Of a DNA stretch of 64,000 bases, positions 7,648 through 17,496 are shown in pieces (position 1 is the first letter of the stretch; the number at the start of each line of letters is the position of its first letter). A program made the translations under genes and the position numbers. The DNA is taken from assembly GCA_944390795.1 (NCBI GenBank), contig CALXRI010000008.1, positions 52,958 through 116,957 of the forward strand, written 5' to 3'. The stretch comes from an uncultured Victivallales bacterium. GTDB lineage: Bacteria; Verrucomicrobiota; Lentisphaeria; Victivallales; UBA1829. The notes under the pieces are model-generated. The model was not told the origin of the DNA and searched no databases. It saw only the letters and a list, made by a program, of their open reading frames with translations.

Positions 7648-10600
7648 TCAGTCCGCGGAAAAGCGGAGCGCCTCCCAGCGTTCCTTCAGGACAGCTTCGC
7701 CGCATTTGACCAGAGGACGCATCTCCGGCGCATACGCCGCAATCCGCGCCTCTTCCAGAAGCAGACAGTAGGCGCGCAGATCGTCCGAACGTTCCAGAGA
7801 TTCCACCATCTCCAGGCCCATCCGGAACTTCCGGATGTACGGAGCGATGCTTTCGCCTTTCGTCCGGTCTTTCTGCGGAGAGGCGATCGCGCGCTGAATG
7901 CGGATGTTCAACGCCTTCAGATAGCGTGCGGAACGGTCGAAAATCTCCGGCGTCTTCAGAAAACCGGGGCGGAAAAGGAAGTGCAGTTCCTCTTCGATGT
8001 CCTCATACGTTTCCGATTCCTCATCCAGTTTCCGCAGGAACGTCATGGCCTCGCCGTATATATGGAATACGCCCTTGAGCTCCTCCATGAAATCTGTGAT
8101 TATGGCGGCAACCTGATCGCGCGACTCCTCCAGCCGGAGATCGAAGGCCTCCTCCGAACGGATTTCCCACAGGTCGTTCCCGAGCGCTCGCGTGACGGCA
8201 TTGTCCAGCGCATCTTCCTTCCAGTCGCGGTATTTCAGAAAGAAACTCAGTTCCATCGGATGCGGAATGTTCATCATCGCGCGGAGCGGTTTCAGGATCT
8301 GCGGGAGCCGCATGCGCCAGAGTTTGAGAACCGCACGGGCATGTTCCTGCTCCGCCTCGCTTTTCCGCAGGAAGAGCGCACGCCCCAGCGTTTCGCCCTC
8401 GTCCACCAGCGCCGGATATGCGGCAAGTTCCGCATCTTTCGAGAGACGCACCGATTGGGGCATGAGGACCTCCGCTCCGGGCCAGCCGTGAAAGCCAGAG
8501 AGATTCCATTGCGCGGCAGCGGGCACGTTCCGTCCGACCCGGGAATCCTTCGCCAGATCTCCGGGCATCTCGCGGTAAACATGCCGAACCTTTCCCTTCG
8601 CGTCCAGAACCGCCAGCTTCATCCGCAGATACTCGGGCAGCTCGATCGCGTCGAAGATGTCCGGCGTGATCGTCTCTCCGCAATGGTCGTTGAGCCAGGA
8701 AGCAAAGGCCTCGGAAAACGGCCGTCCTGTGAAGATTTTTCCGGCGCGGCAATCCTTCATGAATTCCCCGATTGTGTCGTCCAGCGGCAGATAGTTCCGC
8801 CGGAGACTCTTCGGGAGCGAACGCAGCAGAAAACCCGCCTTCCAGACGAGGTAACCGGGGACGAGATACTCCGTCAGATACGGATCAAGCAGATTCAGAT
8901 CCTCTTCCGGCGCCTCCAGAAAGATGCCGTCCTCCTCCTCGCCGGGATCGAACTTGTACCGCAGCGGGAAACGCCGCAGCGCGCATTCGATGAAATCGGG
9001 AAAATCCGCCTCGCGCAGCTCCTCATAAGGGATCAGCATGATCTCTTCTGCTTCCGGCGCGTAATTCCGGCGGTTTTTCCTCCAGTCGGCTTCCAGCGCC
9101 TTGACCGAATGAACCTCCGGCGGCAGAACTTCATCGAAGTGGCGGAAAATCGCCTCGGCGTTGACGATGGAATCGGGTCTGCGCATCTTGATTTCAAGCG
9201 TCTTGAGTTCCCCCAGGAGGTATGCGAACTCCTCCAGCCATGTCCCGCGTGCGGAAGCAAGACCCGACACCAGCCCTTCGCGGATGAAAACCGCGCGCGC
9301 CTCGGCGGGCCGCACCTTCGCATAGTGGCAGCGGCGGCCCGGATGAATCAGAAGCTGCCCCGCCGTGACCCGTTCACGGGCGTATACGAATCCGCTGGTT
9401 TCGTCCCAGTGGATTCTGTCGTAGCTCAGCGAGCAGATGTGCGGAGCGACCTCTTCGAGCCACTCCGGACGGATCAGGGCGTTTCCGCGCGCAAAGACGC
9501 GGCTCGTTTCGACCAGGGCGAAAAAGAGCACCCACTGCGGCGGATTCTTCCGCTTCGCCAGCGCGGATCCCGGGAACAAGGTGAATTTTTTCCCTTTCAT
9601 GTCCGAAAAGAGCTTCGACTCCCGGTCGAACATGCCGATCTGGCGCGGCAGCGCGCTCATCAGCGCCTTGTGAAGCGCATCCGCCGGGAGACGTTCAAGA
9701 TCAATCCCCCGCGCAGAGTTCCATCTGTTTTCCCGGCAGATCTCCTTCAGGTCCTCGATCAGATTCCGCCATTCGCGCAGACGGCGGTAGCTGAGAAAGT
9801 TTTTCTGCGCGAAACGCCGCAACGCCTGATTCGAGGCGCGCTCCGCAAGCGTTTTTTCCACGGCGTCATGCAATTGCAGGATCCCGATGAAATCGGAATC
9901 TTCGTTTGCGAATTTCCGGTGCGCGTCATCGGCCGCCTTCGCCTGTTCAAACGGACGTTCGCGCGGATCGGCAATGCTCAGGAACGCCGCGATCACCAGC
10001 ATCTCCGGCAGAACGCGGAAACGTTCCGCGCTCATCAGCATTTTCGCAAGATGCGGGTCGAGCGGAATTTCCGCAAGGCGCCATCCGCATTCGGTCAGGC
10101 GTCCGCTCCTGTCAAGCGCAAGAATGTCCTCCAGCGCCTGCATGCCTTCGCGGATCAGCGGCGCGGCGGGAGGATCGACCAGCGGGAAACGGTCAAGCGG
10201 CGGCAGACGCAGTGCGGCCATCTGGAGGATGACACCGGCAAGGGACGAACGCTGAATTTCCGGCGGCGTGAATTCGGAATACCCGTTCAACGCCTCTTCA
10301 CTGTAAAGATGCACGCAGATTCCGTCGCGCAGACGTCCGCACCGTCCGCGGCGCTGCCTTGCGCTCGCCTGTGAAACGGGTTCCACGCGCAGTTCCTGAA
10401 TTCTCGTGCGGGGATTGTAACGGCTCAGACGGACGAGTCCGGAATCGATGACGAACCGGATGCCGGGAATCGTCAGGGAGGTTTCGGCGACATTGGTTGC
10501 CAGAACGATCCGGCGCCGCCTTCCCGGAGAAAAAACTTTCTGCTGGTCCCCGGCGCTGAGACGCCCGAAGAGAGGCAGGATTTCACTGTGCGCGCCGAAG

Positions 10601-11523
10601 CGGCCGGAAAGGAGTTCCGCCGAGTCGCGGATTTCCCGCTCGCCGGGAAGAAAAACCAGAATGTCGCCGCGCGCATCCAGTTCGGAGAGGAAGGTCACGC
10701 CGCGCGCGACGCTTTCGGGAAGCTCCTCGTCCTCCTCGGGTTCCAGAAAGCAGTCTTCGACCGGAAAGAGACGGCCTTCGACCTCGATCACGGGCGCACC
10801 CCCGAAAAATTCCGAAATGCGCTGCGCGTCCAGCGTAGCCGAGGACAGGATGACGCGCAGATCCTTCCGCCGCGCAAGAAGAAGTTTCATATAACCGAGC
10901 AGGAAATCGATGTTCAGCGACCGTTCGTGGATCTCGTCGAGAATGATGCAGTCATACTGGAGAAGATCGGGATCGTCGCGCGTTTCGGCAAGAAGAATGC
11001 CGTCGGTCATGAACTTGACAACGGTGTTCCGCGCGGTGTGATCGTCGAACCGGACTTTGTATCCGACCTCCGCGCCGCAGACGCATCCGGTCTCGGACGC
11101 CACCCGGCGCGCCAGCGCGGATGCCGCGATTCTGCGGGGCTGGGTGCACCCGATGCGTCCGAGGCGGCCGAATCCGTTTCTGAGCGCGATCTTCGGGAGC
11201 TGGGTGGTCTTTCCCGATCCAGTGGAACCGCAGACGATCACGAGCTGATGCTGTTTCAGGATCTCGGAAATTTCCGCTGTTTTCGCGCTGATCGGCAGCT
11301 CTTCGGGAAAACTGCAGACGAGAGAATCGGCAAAACGGTGCAGGGTATGCGCGGAAAGATTCTCCAGATATTTCCGGAACGATTCGAGCGCGGTCGTGTC
11401 CCTTGACGATGCGAACGAGCGCATCCGCCGCCGGAGCCTTGCCTGGTCGCGGAGGAGCAGCGTTGGAAAAATTTCCCTGATTCTGCGGAAAACAGTTTCC
11501 GGCGTGTCCGAGTTCGTATTCAT
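7648..11523 (-). CDS. hrpA: ATP-dependent RNA helicase HrpA
   Basis: This 1291-residue protein matches full-length HrpA (about 1300 residues). It has Walker A GSTGSGKT at 99-106, motif Ia TQPRRIAA, a DExH box read as DEIH at 196-199 (DEAH in most homologues) followed by ERSLNIDF, SAT, and motif VI QRRGRCGR. The helicase-associated and OB regions and the long C-terminal DUF3418 follow. HrpA resolves stalled ribosomes and processes mRNA in the cytoplasm. ATG 11523 was preferred over the upstream in-frame start because the six extra residues are not family-like. It is convergent with the GNAT gene and separated from it by 21 bp. Confidence 0.95.
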   Translation of the reverse strand: MNTNSDTPETVFRRIREIFPTLLLRDQARLRRRMRSFASSRDTTALESFRKYLENLSAHTLHRFADSLVCSFPEELPISAKTAEISEILKQHQLVIVCGSTGSGKTTQLPKIALRNGFGRLGRIGCTQPRRIAASALARRVASETGCVCGAEVGYKVRFDDHTARNTVVKFMTDGILLAETRDDPDLLQYDCIILDEIHERSLNIDFLLGYMKLLLARRKDLRVILSSATLDAQRISEFFGGAPVIEVEGRLFPVEDCFLEPEEDEELPESVARGVTFLSELDARGDILVFLPGEREIRDSAELLSGRFGAHSEILPLFGRLSAGDQQKVFSPGRRRRIVLATNVAETSLTIPGIRFVIDSGLVRLSRYNPRTRIQELRVEPVSQASARQRRGRCGRLRDGICVHLYSEEALNGYSEFTPPEIQRSSLAGVILQMAALRLPPLDRFPLVDPPAAPLIREGMQALEDILALDRSGRLTECGWRLAEIPLDPHLAKMLMSAERFRVLPEMLVIAAFLSIADPRERPFEQAKAADDAHRKFANEDSDFIGILQLHDAVEKTLAERASNQALRRFAQKNFLSYRRLREWRNLIEDLKEICRENRWNSARGIDLERLPADALHKALMSALPRQIGMFDRESKLFSDMKGKKFTLFPGSALAKRKNPPQWVLFFALVETSRVFARGNALIRPEWLEEVAPHICSLSYDRIHWDETSGFVYARERVTAGQLLIHPGRRCHYAKVRPAEARAVFIREGLVSGLASARGTWLEEFAYLLGELKTLEIKMRRPDSIVNAEAIFRHFDEVLPPEVHSVKALEADWRKNRRNYAPEAEEIMLIPYEELREADFPDFIECALRRFPLRYKFDPGEEEDGIFLEAPEEDLNLLDPYLTEYLVPGYLVWKAGFLLRSLPKSLRRNYLPLDDTIGEFMKDCRAGKIFTGRPFSEAFASWLNDHCGETITPDIFDAIELPEYLRMKLAVLDAKGKVRHVYREMPGDLAKDSRVGRNVPAAAQWNLSGFHGWPGAEVLMPQSVRLSKDAELAAYPALVDEGETLGRALFLRKSEAEQEHARAVLKLWRMRLPQILKPLRAMMNIPHPMELSFFLKYRDWKEDALDNAVTRALGNDLWEIRSEEAFDLRLEESRDQVAAIITDFMEELKGVFHIYGEAMTFLRKLDEESETYEDIEEELHFLFRPGFLKTPEIFDRSARYLKALNIRIQRAIASPQKDRTKGESIAPYIRKFRMGLEMVESLERSDDLRAYCLLLEEARIAAYAPEMRPLVKCGEAVLKERWEALRFSAD

Positions 11524-11568
11524 GGTGCGGAAATATAGCACGGAAACGCGGAAAGAAAAGCCCGGGGC

Positions 11569-12363
11569 TTATTCGGTATTGACATATTCCTGTGTTTTCA
11601 GTCTGCGGTAGGCGCGCGGGGACATGGCGTAACACTGGAAGAAGCGTCTGCGGAAATAGGCCGGGTCGTTGAATCCGACTTCGTCGGCGATCTGTGCGAT
11701 GCCCTGTGCGGTGGAACGGAGCCGTTCCGCGGCATGAGTGATCCGGATCCGGTTCAGCGTGTCCGTGATGGATTCGTTGAAATAACGGTGGTGAAGCCTT
11801 CCGAGATAATCCGGATTGCATTGGAGTTCCCTTGCGAGCTGGGAGGTGGAAAGCGGTTCGCGAAATCGCAGGGAAAGGGTCTTCCGGAGTTCCTGCATCA
11901 GCGCGGGCAGCTCCTGCTGTACCGTATTTTCCCTTGTTTTCCGGAACGCCTCGTGGAGAATCAGCGCCATGAGCATATCGAGTCCGTCCCGGTCTTCCGG
12001 CACATCCTCCTGAAGAGACAGAAACTGCTGAAAATACTCGCTGAGGCGTGCCGGATTCCCGACACGGGACATGCGCGGCCGCTTCAGGAGATACTGTTCA
12101 CTCTTTCTGTCGGTCGGAAGAAAGTGAATCCAGAAGAAAGAAAGATCGGAAGTATATCCGGATCTTCCTCCATGCCGGACCCCCGGCGGAAGCAGAAGGC
12201 AATCCCCCGCCGGGACATCGAAATTATCCGAGCCGACAAACATTTCCAGTTTGCTTCTCAAGATAAAAATCAGTTCCCAGCTGGTGATGGTCCGGGTGAC
12301 ATGCCTTCCGTGTCCGCGCGAGATGAATCTTCCGCAGTTGTGCGCCTGCAATGCAATCCGCAT
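11569..12363 (-). CDS. AraC family transcriptional regulator
   Basis: The 264-residue protein has an N-terminal cupin sensor (GDCLLLPPGVRHGGR) and a C-terminal double helix-turn-helix of about 100 residues (LSTSQLARELQCNPDYLGRLHHRYF and IAQIADEVGFNDPAYFRRRF), the standard AraC arrangement for sugar-responsive activators. The start at 12363 has GGAGAA upstream; longer in-frame starts lack this. It is divergent from the pilin-DUF4091-GH127 operon, which it probably activates. Confidence 0.92.
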   Translation of the reverse strand: MRIALQAHNCGRFISRGHGRHVTRTITSWELIFILRSKLEMFVGSDNFDVPAGDCLLLPPGVRHGGRSGYTSDLSFFWIHFLPTDRKSEQYLLKRPRMSRVGNPARLSEYFQQFLSLQEDVPEDRDGLDMLMALILHEAFRKTRENTVQQELPALMQELRKTLSLRFREPLSTSQLARELQCNPDYLGRLHHRYFNESITDTLNRIRITHAAERLRSTAQGIAQIADEVGFNDPAYFRRRFFQCYAMSPRAYRRLKTQEYVNTE

Positions 12364-12520
12364 GAAAAATTCTCCGTTTCTGATGTCGGTTTTATCTCCT
12401 GTTGATACTGTAAGATGAAATCGTGTAAAAGCAATACTTTTCATATGAGAAATAGAAAAAAAAAGGGAAAATAAATTTGGAAAAATCGGAATTGTCTCTT
12501 TTTTCTACCGATGCGTCAGC

Positions 12521-12548
12521 TTGCGGATTCCGGAGATTCCGTTATAAT
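12521..12548 (+). promoter_or_regulatory. Promoter of the pilin-DUF4091-GH127 operon
   Basis: TTGCGG (12521-12526) and TATAAT (12543-12548) are 16 bp apart, 84 bp upstream of the pilin start. The rest of the divergent intergenic region (12364-12632) is AT-rich; I see no clear operator repeat in it. Confidence 0.6.
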
Positions 12549-12632
12549 ATACCGTAGAAGACCGAAAAGGGATCATGGCGCTGCAACAGAAAAACTTCAT
12601 TCAGGATTCAGGAAAGATGAAAGGAGAGTGTT

Positions 12633-13322
12633 ATGAAGGCGGTCTGGCAGAAAAAGAGTGACCGGGAAGGTTTTACATTGATAGAACTCCTTGTCGTAAT
12701 TTCGATCATTGCGATTCTGGCGGCAATGCTGCTTCCGGCGCTGAATACGGCTCGGGAAAAGGCGCGGCAGATCAGCTGCGCCTCGAATATGAAACAGATC
12801 GGAACCGCGCTGATGCTGTATGCGGGGGACTTCAAGGAGCGTCTGGAAGGAGTGCAGTATGTGGATCCCGCGCATCCCTGGAATTACTGGGATGGCAATC
12901 TGAATGAATACATCAGAAATGTGAAGATATTTCTCTGCCCGTCGGATATCACGCCGAGAGAGGCGCCAGCGCTGGGAAAAACAAAAGCCTCCTATGTCGT
13001 GAGCGTCATTTATTATATGAGCGTGAGCTCCGGATATCCCGGCGGTTTTCTGCTGACGAAAGTACGCAATCCGACCATGCTGATCTATGCGGGGGAAGGA
13101 CATTCCAAATACCGTGCTTACAACACCTTCGACTGGCATTATTACACCAGCGCCCGTTACAAAAATGCGACTTACGGGCGGCAATATTTCTCCCCGCATT
13201 CCAAGATGACGTTATCCAATATTGTTCATTATGACGGCAGTGTGAGAAGTTACCGTTATATGGCGCTTCCCGAACGTCTTGCATTCGGCGACACCCAGAC
13301 GGCTGCGGAGATTTTCAAATGA
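12633..13322 (+). CDS. Prepilin-type N-terminal cleavage/methylation protein (pseudopilin-like)
   Basis: The 229-residue protein starts with a short basic leader, a canonical cleavage site at Gly13|Phe14 (EG|FTLIELL) with Glu at mature position 5, and a hydrophobic helix. The globular domain contains the Cys of [14 protein letters not shown], common to this family. The C-terminal signature is a variant of H-X9-DG with 11 spacer residues ([14 protein letters not shown]). AAGGAGAG precedes the start. Proteins of this class are processed by a type II secretion or type IV pilus prepilin peptidase, none of which is in the window. The stop overlaps the next gene by ATGA. Confidence 0.9.
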   Translation: MKAVWQKKSDREGFTLIELLVVISIIAILAAMLLPALNTAREKARQISCASNMKQIGTALMLYAGDFKERLEGVQYVDPAHPWNYWDGNLNEYIRNVKIFLCPSDITPREAPALGKTKASYVVSVIYYMSVSSGYPGGFLLTKVRNPTMLIYAGEGHSKYRAYNTFDWHYYTSARYKNATYGRQYFSPHSKMTLSNIVHYDGSVRSYRYMALPERLAFGDTQTAAEIFK

Positions 13323-15526
13323 CAAAACATCTTTTCCTTATCATCGGACTGGCCGGTATGCTGACACTTCCCGCGCAGAATCTTCTGAAAAACGGCAATT
13401 TCACGGAAAAAAACGCCGGCGGCGGAATTTCCGCCTGGGAAATCTGGCCGGAAAAACTTCATCCGGCAGCTGAAGTGACGCTTGATACCACAATCAGCAT
13501 GAGTGGAGGACAGTCTGTCCGGATTACACAGAAACGCCCGGACCTCTATTCCCGGATCCAACAGCTTCATGTGCCGTGCAAACCGAATACCCGTTACATC
13601 GCCCGCTTTCATGCGCGGGGCCAGGATATCCATACGGAAAACCGCGGCGGTGCCCGCATGTTCATAGGCCCCTACGGCGACCTTTCCCGTCCGATCACCA
13701 GTTTCGGACCCGGACTTGAACAGTTCAAGAGAGCCGTTCCGGATTACTGGACATTCGACTGGAAACTCTATGAAAGTGAAATATTCAGCTCCGGAGAAAG
13801 CAGGGAGCTCGGGGTCACGCTTTACCTTGCGTCGGCTTCCGGGACGGTCTGGTTCGACAATGTGGAGATTTATGAATATACCCCGGAACTGCAGAAGCAG
13901 CGCGACGCTGCCCGTGCACGAAAGCTGATCCGGGACGACATCTCCCGCGTCCGGAAACTTGCACCGGAACTTGGCTGCGCACTTGATGCGCTGGAAAAGA
14001 AATGCGCGGACTTTTTTCCCTCTTCCCGCGATCCCCGCACTGGAATGCCGTTTTTCCCGCTCCAGAGGGAACTCGGTGTTCTTTTCAGCGGATTTCTGCA
14101 AAAACAATTCCCCGGCAGCGCACTCCTTATTTCCCCGGTCGCCGATCCGCTGGCACCCCAGGGCTGTTATCTGCTCCCTTCCGGAAAACCGCCAGTGGCA
14201 GTGACACTGCGCGGCCTGAAAGGAGAAAGGGAAAGCTTTGCCGTGAATCTGACCAATGCAACCGCTCGTGATCTGACGGTTCCGATCACACTGCCTCCGG
14301 AATCCGGTCTGGTTCCGCGTCTCGCGGTACATGTGGAGACGGATCGTTTGAATTACGTGGACGACGCGCTGCCGCGGCTGCGGCCCGGAAAAGACGGGCG
14401 CTGTCTAGTGACAGTGCCGCCGGGCATGACCCGGCAGGTTTATTTTTCCGCCCGTCTGGAAAAAACCTTTTCCGGTGAACTGACCATTGGGAAAAAATAC
14501 CTGAAAGTCAAGATGCATCCGCTCAAAACTGCACTTCCGAAAGAACTTCCGATCAGGATGTTTTCCTATGCGCTGCTGTATCATAATCCGGATCTGAACC
14601 GCCGCTATGAGGACTCCCGGAACATGCTGACGGCAATGCATGACAACACGGCCGCACCATATCAGTTCCATTCTCCGCAGCCGGTATTTGATGAAAACGG
14701 GAGAATCCGGCCGGAAAAAATGGACTGGAGCAAAATGGACCGCCATCTGGCAATGATGGCGCAGCCCGCCAATGTGCTTCTGTACCTTCCGGTCCACTCC
14801 GACCCGCATCTGACGATTTTTCTTGGCAGGAACAAGGGAAAGAGCATTGCAACCTATTCCCCCGAATGGGAACGGCGAATCATTGCCTACCTCCGAGCGG
14901 CAGTGCCTGAGTTCCGGAAGCGCGGGATCACTTACGAGCGCCTTTTCATCTGCATGCGCGACGAACCCGCGGAAAAGGATATTGACTATCTCATACGTCT
15001 CGCAGAGGTGATCCGGAAGGCTGATCCGAAACTGAAAATCTATAACAACTTCCATTATGCGCTCTCCCTGAAAAGCATTGCGCGTCTGGCCGGGGCAATT
15101 GATGTGCTTGCGCCGGAACTGGAGATGATGACACCGGAAAAAATGAGGATTCTTCATGATTCCGGAAAAGAAATCTGGGTGTATCATGTGCAGAACCGGA
15201 ATTATCCCGCAAACCGGATGCGCAACTATTTCCGCCGACTGAAATGCGAAAATGTGACAGGATATTCCTACTGGTGCTTTTTTGACCGCCATCCGGAATG
15301 GGAACCCCGCGGAGCACAGAGCTATTCCGTCGTTTACGATGGAGATCCGGATGAATGGATCCCGTCCAAGCGCAGTGAAGCCATCCGGAAAGGTCTGGAA
15401 GACTATACCGTGCTGAGCATTCTCCAAGAGCGGAATCCGAACCTTTACGAGCAGCTGATCCTGCCGGAAAAAGTCTTTTCCTCCCCGGCGGAATGGAGAA
15501 AAAGTGCGCTGGACGCAATCGAATAA
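13319..15526 (+). CDS. Secreted DUF4091 protein (GH123-like), putative glycoside hydrolase
   Basis: The 735-residue protein begins with a signal peptide (about residues 1-19). A carbohydrate-binding-like beta domain follows (about 20-190, starting NLLKNGNF). The C-terminal half is DUF4091-like, with [19 protein letters not shown] and the typical end [20 protein letters not shown]4091 barrels are often annotated as GH123-related; DEP is the likeliest catalytic Asp-Glu pair, by analogy. It is translationally coupled to the pilin gene (ATGA) and followed by a GH127 gene 55 bp downstream, suggesting an arabinose-containing glycan. Activity is not established. Confidence 0.75.
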   Translation: MTKHLFLIIGLAGMLTLPAQNLLKNGNFTEKNAGGGISAWEIWPEKLHPAAEVTLDTTISMSGGQSVRITQKRPDLYSRIQQLHVPCKPNTRYIARFHARGQDIHTENRGGARMFIGPYGDLSRPITSFGPGLEQFKRAVPDYWTFDWKLYESEIFSSGESRELGVTLYLASASGTVWFDNVEIYEYTPELQKQRDAARARKLIRDDISRVRKLAPELGCALDALEKKCADFFPSSRDPRTGMPFFPLQRELGVLFSGFLQKQFPGSALLISPVADPLAPQGCYLLPSGKPPVAVTLRGLKGERESFAVNLTNATARDLTVPITLPPESGLVPRLAVHVETDRLNYVDDALPRLRPGKDGRCLVTVPPGMTRQVYFSARLEKTFSGELTIGKKYLKVKMHPLKTALPKELPIRMFSYALLYHNPDLNRRYEDSRNMLTAMHDNTAAPYQFHSPQPVFDENGRIRPEKMDWSKMDRHLAMMAQPANVLLYLPVHSDPHLTIFLGRNKGKSIATYSPEWERRIIAYLRAAVPEFRKRGITYERLFICMRDEPAEKDIDYLIRLAEVIRKADPKLKIYNNFHYALSLKSIARLAGAIDVLAPELEMMTPEKMRILHDSGKEIWVYHVQNRNYPANRMRNYFRRLKCENVTGYSYWCFFDRHPEWEPRGAQSYSVVYDGDPDEWIPSKRSEAIRKGLEDYTVLSILQERNPNLYEQLILPEKVFSSPAEWRKSALDAIE

Positions 15527-15581
15527 GTGAATTATATCTGAACAGTAGCTGAATATTTGGAAATGAATTAAAAAGGAAATT

Positions 15582-17435
15582 ATGTTCATGAATCTTGCAG
15601 CCATTCAACTTCATGATTCCGTTTTTGCCTCAAGGCAGAAGACCGGACACGATGTCACGATCCCCAGCTGTCTCAAGCGATGCCGGGAGACAGGACGAAT
15701 CGACGCGTTCCGCCTCCAGTGGAAGAAAGGCGATCCGAATCCGCCGCACGTTTACTGGGATTCCGATGTGGCAAAAGTCCTGGAGGGCATGGCGGAAATG
15801 CTGATGATCCATCCCGATCCCGCCATGGAAAAGGAACTCGACGAACTGGTCGATCTGATCGTCTCGGCACAGCGGGATGACGGTTATCTCAATGTCCATT
15901 TCACCGTCGTGGAACCGGAAAAGCGATGGAGCAATCTGGGCGACTGGCATGAACTCTACTGCGCCGGACATCTGATCGAGGCGGCCGTCGCTCATTTTCA
16001 GGCGACGGGATCCCGCAAGTTCCTGGACGCGATGTGCCGTTATGCCGATTACATCGCTTCGGTATTCGGCCCCGCCCCCGGACAGAAACGCGGCTATCCC
16101 GGTCATGAGGAGATCGAACTTGCGCTGGTCAGGCTCTACCGGACAACAGGGGAAACGCGCTATCTCAATCTGGCGAAATACTTCATCGACGAGCGGGGTG
16201 CGGACCCGAATTATTTTTCGGAGACGGAAAAAAGCATTCCCCGCGACTTTCTGTCGAACCGTCAGGCGCATAAGCCCGTCCGTGAACAGGAACAGGCCGT
16301 CGGACACGCTGTCCGCGCGGTTTACCTCTACTGCGGCATGGTGGATGTCGCCGTGGAAACAAGAGACTGCGTTCTGCTCAATGCCGCAATCCGCCTATTT
16401 GACAATCTTTCTCGGAGAAGGATGTACATCACCGGCGGAATCGGCTCGACAAGCATCGGGGAAGCCTTCACAACGGACTTCGGGCTCCCGAATGATACCG
16501 CCTATGCGGAAAGCTGTGCCGCAATCGGACTGGCAATGTTTGCCAAACGCCTCCTTGATGTCACGAATGAGGGGAAATACGCCGATGTTCTGGAACGTGT
16601 GCTTTACAACAACGCGCTGAGCGGAATCAGTCTCTCCGGAGATGAATTCTTCTATGCGAATCTGCTGGAAGTGAATGATGCTACGCACGAACACGGCAAT
16701 ACATGTAAAAAACGCCAGGCATGGTTCGGCTGCTCCTGCTGCCCGACGAACTACTGCCGCTTTCTGCCGCAGCTCGGCGCCTTCTGCTGCAAAGCGGCGG
16801 AAAAGTGCCTGCGCATTGACGTTCCTGCCGCAGCCAGAATCTCCACGGATGCGTATGAAGTCCGGATTGACGGCAATTATCCGTATGACGGCAATATCGC
16901 CGTCACGATTGAGCGCGGCGGCTCCTTTGCGCTTGCGCTTCGCATTCCGGGATGGTGCGCGGACTGGTCCGTTGAGCTGAATGGTGCGCCAGCGGACAGG
17001 ACTTTGGAAGCTTCCTACCTGAAAATGACGCGGGAATGGAAGAGCGGCGACAGAATTGCGCTGAAACTGGAAATGAAACCGGAAGTCATATATCCGCATC
17101 CCGGAATTGCCGCGGATGCGGGCCGGGTCGCAGTGCAGCGCGGCCCGCTGATCTACTGTCTCGAAAGCTTGGACAACCCGGGTGTTTCCCTGCCGAATGC
17201 GATTCTTCCTCCGGTTCCGGAATTCCGTATGGGAAAGGCAGCGGGACTGCCGGAAGACACCGTTGCCCTCCGCTGCGCGGCAAAGGCGGAATTCAGCAAA
17301 TCCGATATGCTTTACCGGAAGACGCCGCCGCAATACGGGAGAGTGGATCTCTGCTTCATTCCGTATGCGCTCTGGCAGAACAGAGGGGAATCCGCCATGC
17401 AGGTTTTCGTGCGGATTGCTCCGGCGGCATTCTGA
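15582..17435 (+). CDS. GH127 beta-L-arabinofuranosidase
   Basis: The 617-residue protein aligns by motif with GH127 enzymes such as HypBA1, which release beta-L-arabinofuranose using a zinc-held cysteine nucleophile. Glu310 and Cys312 in AESCAAIG correspond to the ExC zinc ligands, and Cys386-Cys387 in CSCCPTN match the CC pair whose first or second member acts as nucleophile. The double alpha-barrel region is followed by two C-terminal beta domains. No signal peptide is visible, so it is probably cytoplasmic. AAGGAAA precedes ATG 15582; ATG 15588 is an alternative. Last gene of the AraC-linked operon. Confidence 0.92.
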   Translation: MFMNLAAIQLHDSVFASRQKTGHDVTIPSCLKRCRETGRIDAFRLQWKKGDPNPPHVYWDSDVAKVLEGMAEMLMIHPDPAMEKELDELVDLIVSAQRDDGYLNVHFTVVEPEKRWSNLGDWHELYCAGHLIEAAVAHFQATGSRKFLDAMCRYADYIASVFGPAPGQKRGYPGHEEIELALVRLYRTTGETRYLNLAKYFIDERGADPNYFSETEKSIPRDFLSNRQAHKPVREQEQAVGHAVRAVYLYCGMVDVAVETRDCVLLNAAIRLFDNLSRRRMYITGGIGSTSIGEAFTTDFGLPNDTAYAESCAAIGLAMFAKRLLDVTNEGKYADVLERVLYNNALSGISLSGDEFFYANLLEVNDATHEHGNTCKKRQAWFGCSCCPTNYCRFLPQLGAFCCKAAEKCLRIDVPAAARISTDAYEVRIDGNYPYDGNIAVTIERGGSFALALRIPGWCADWSVELNGAPADRTLEASYLKMTREWKSGDRIALKLEMKPEVIYPHPGIAADAGRVAVQRGPLIYCLESLDNPGVSLPNAILPPVPEFRMGKAAGLPEDTVALRCAAKAEFSKSDMLYRKTPPQYGRVDLCFIPYALWQNRGESAMQVFVRIAPAAF

Positions 17436-17496
17436 CAGTGCGCGGAGACGCTGCTCCGGACGCTTCGGCACATCCTCCGGCAACATGCTCCTCTTT

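Noticed and set aside
7981..10374. A 797-codon open frame on the plus strand, opposite hrpA.
   Set aside because: Lies inside a family-length hrpA gene with all motifs, and has no domain of its own. It is a high-GC antisense shadow. The same applies to long frames opposite DUF4838, GH42 and dehydratase genes (for example 18846-21434, 47994-50063, 49837-52308, 55901-58153, 41367-43436).
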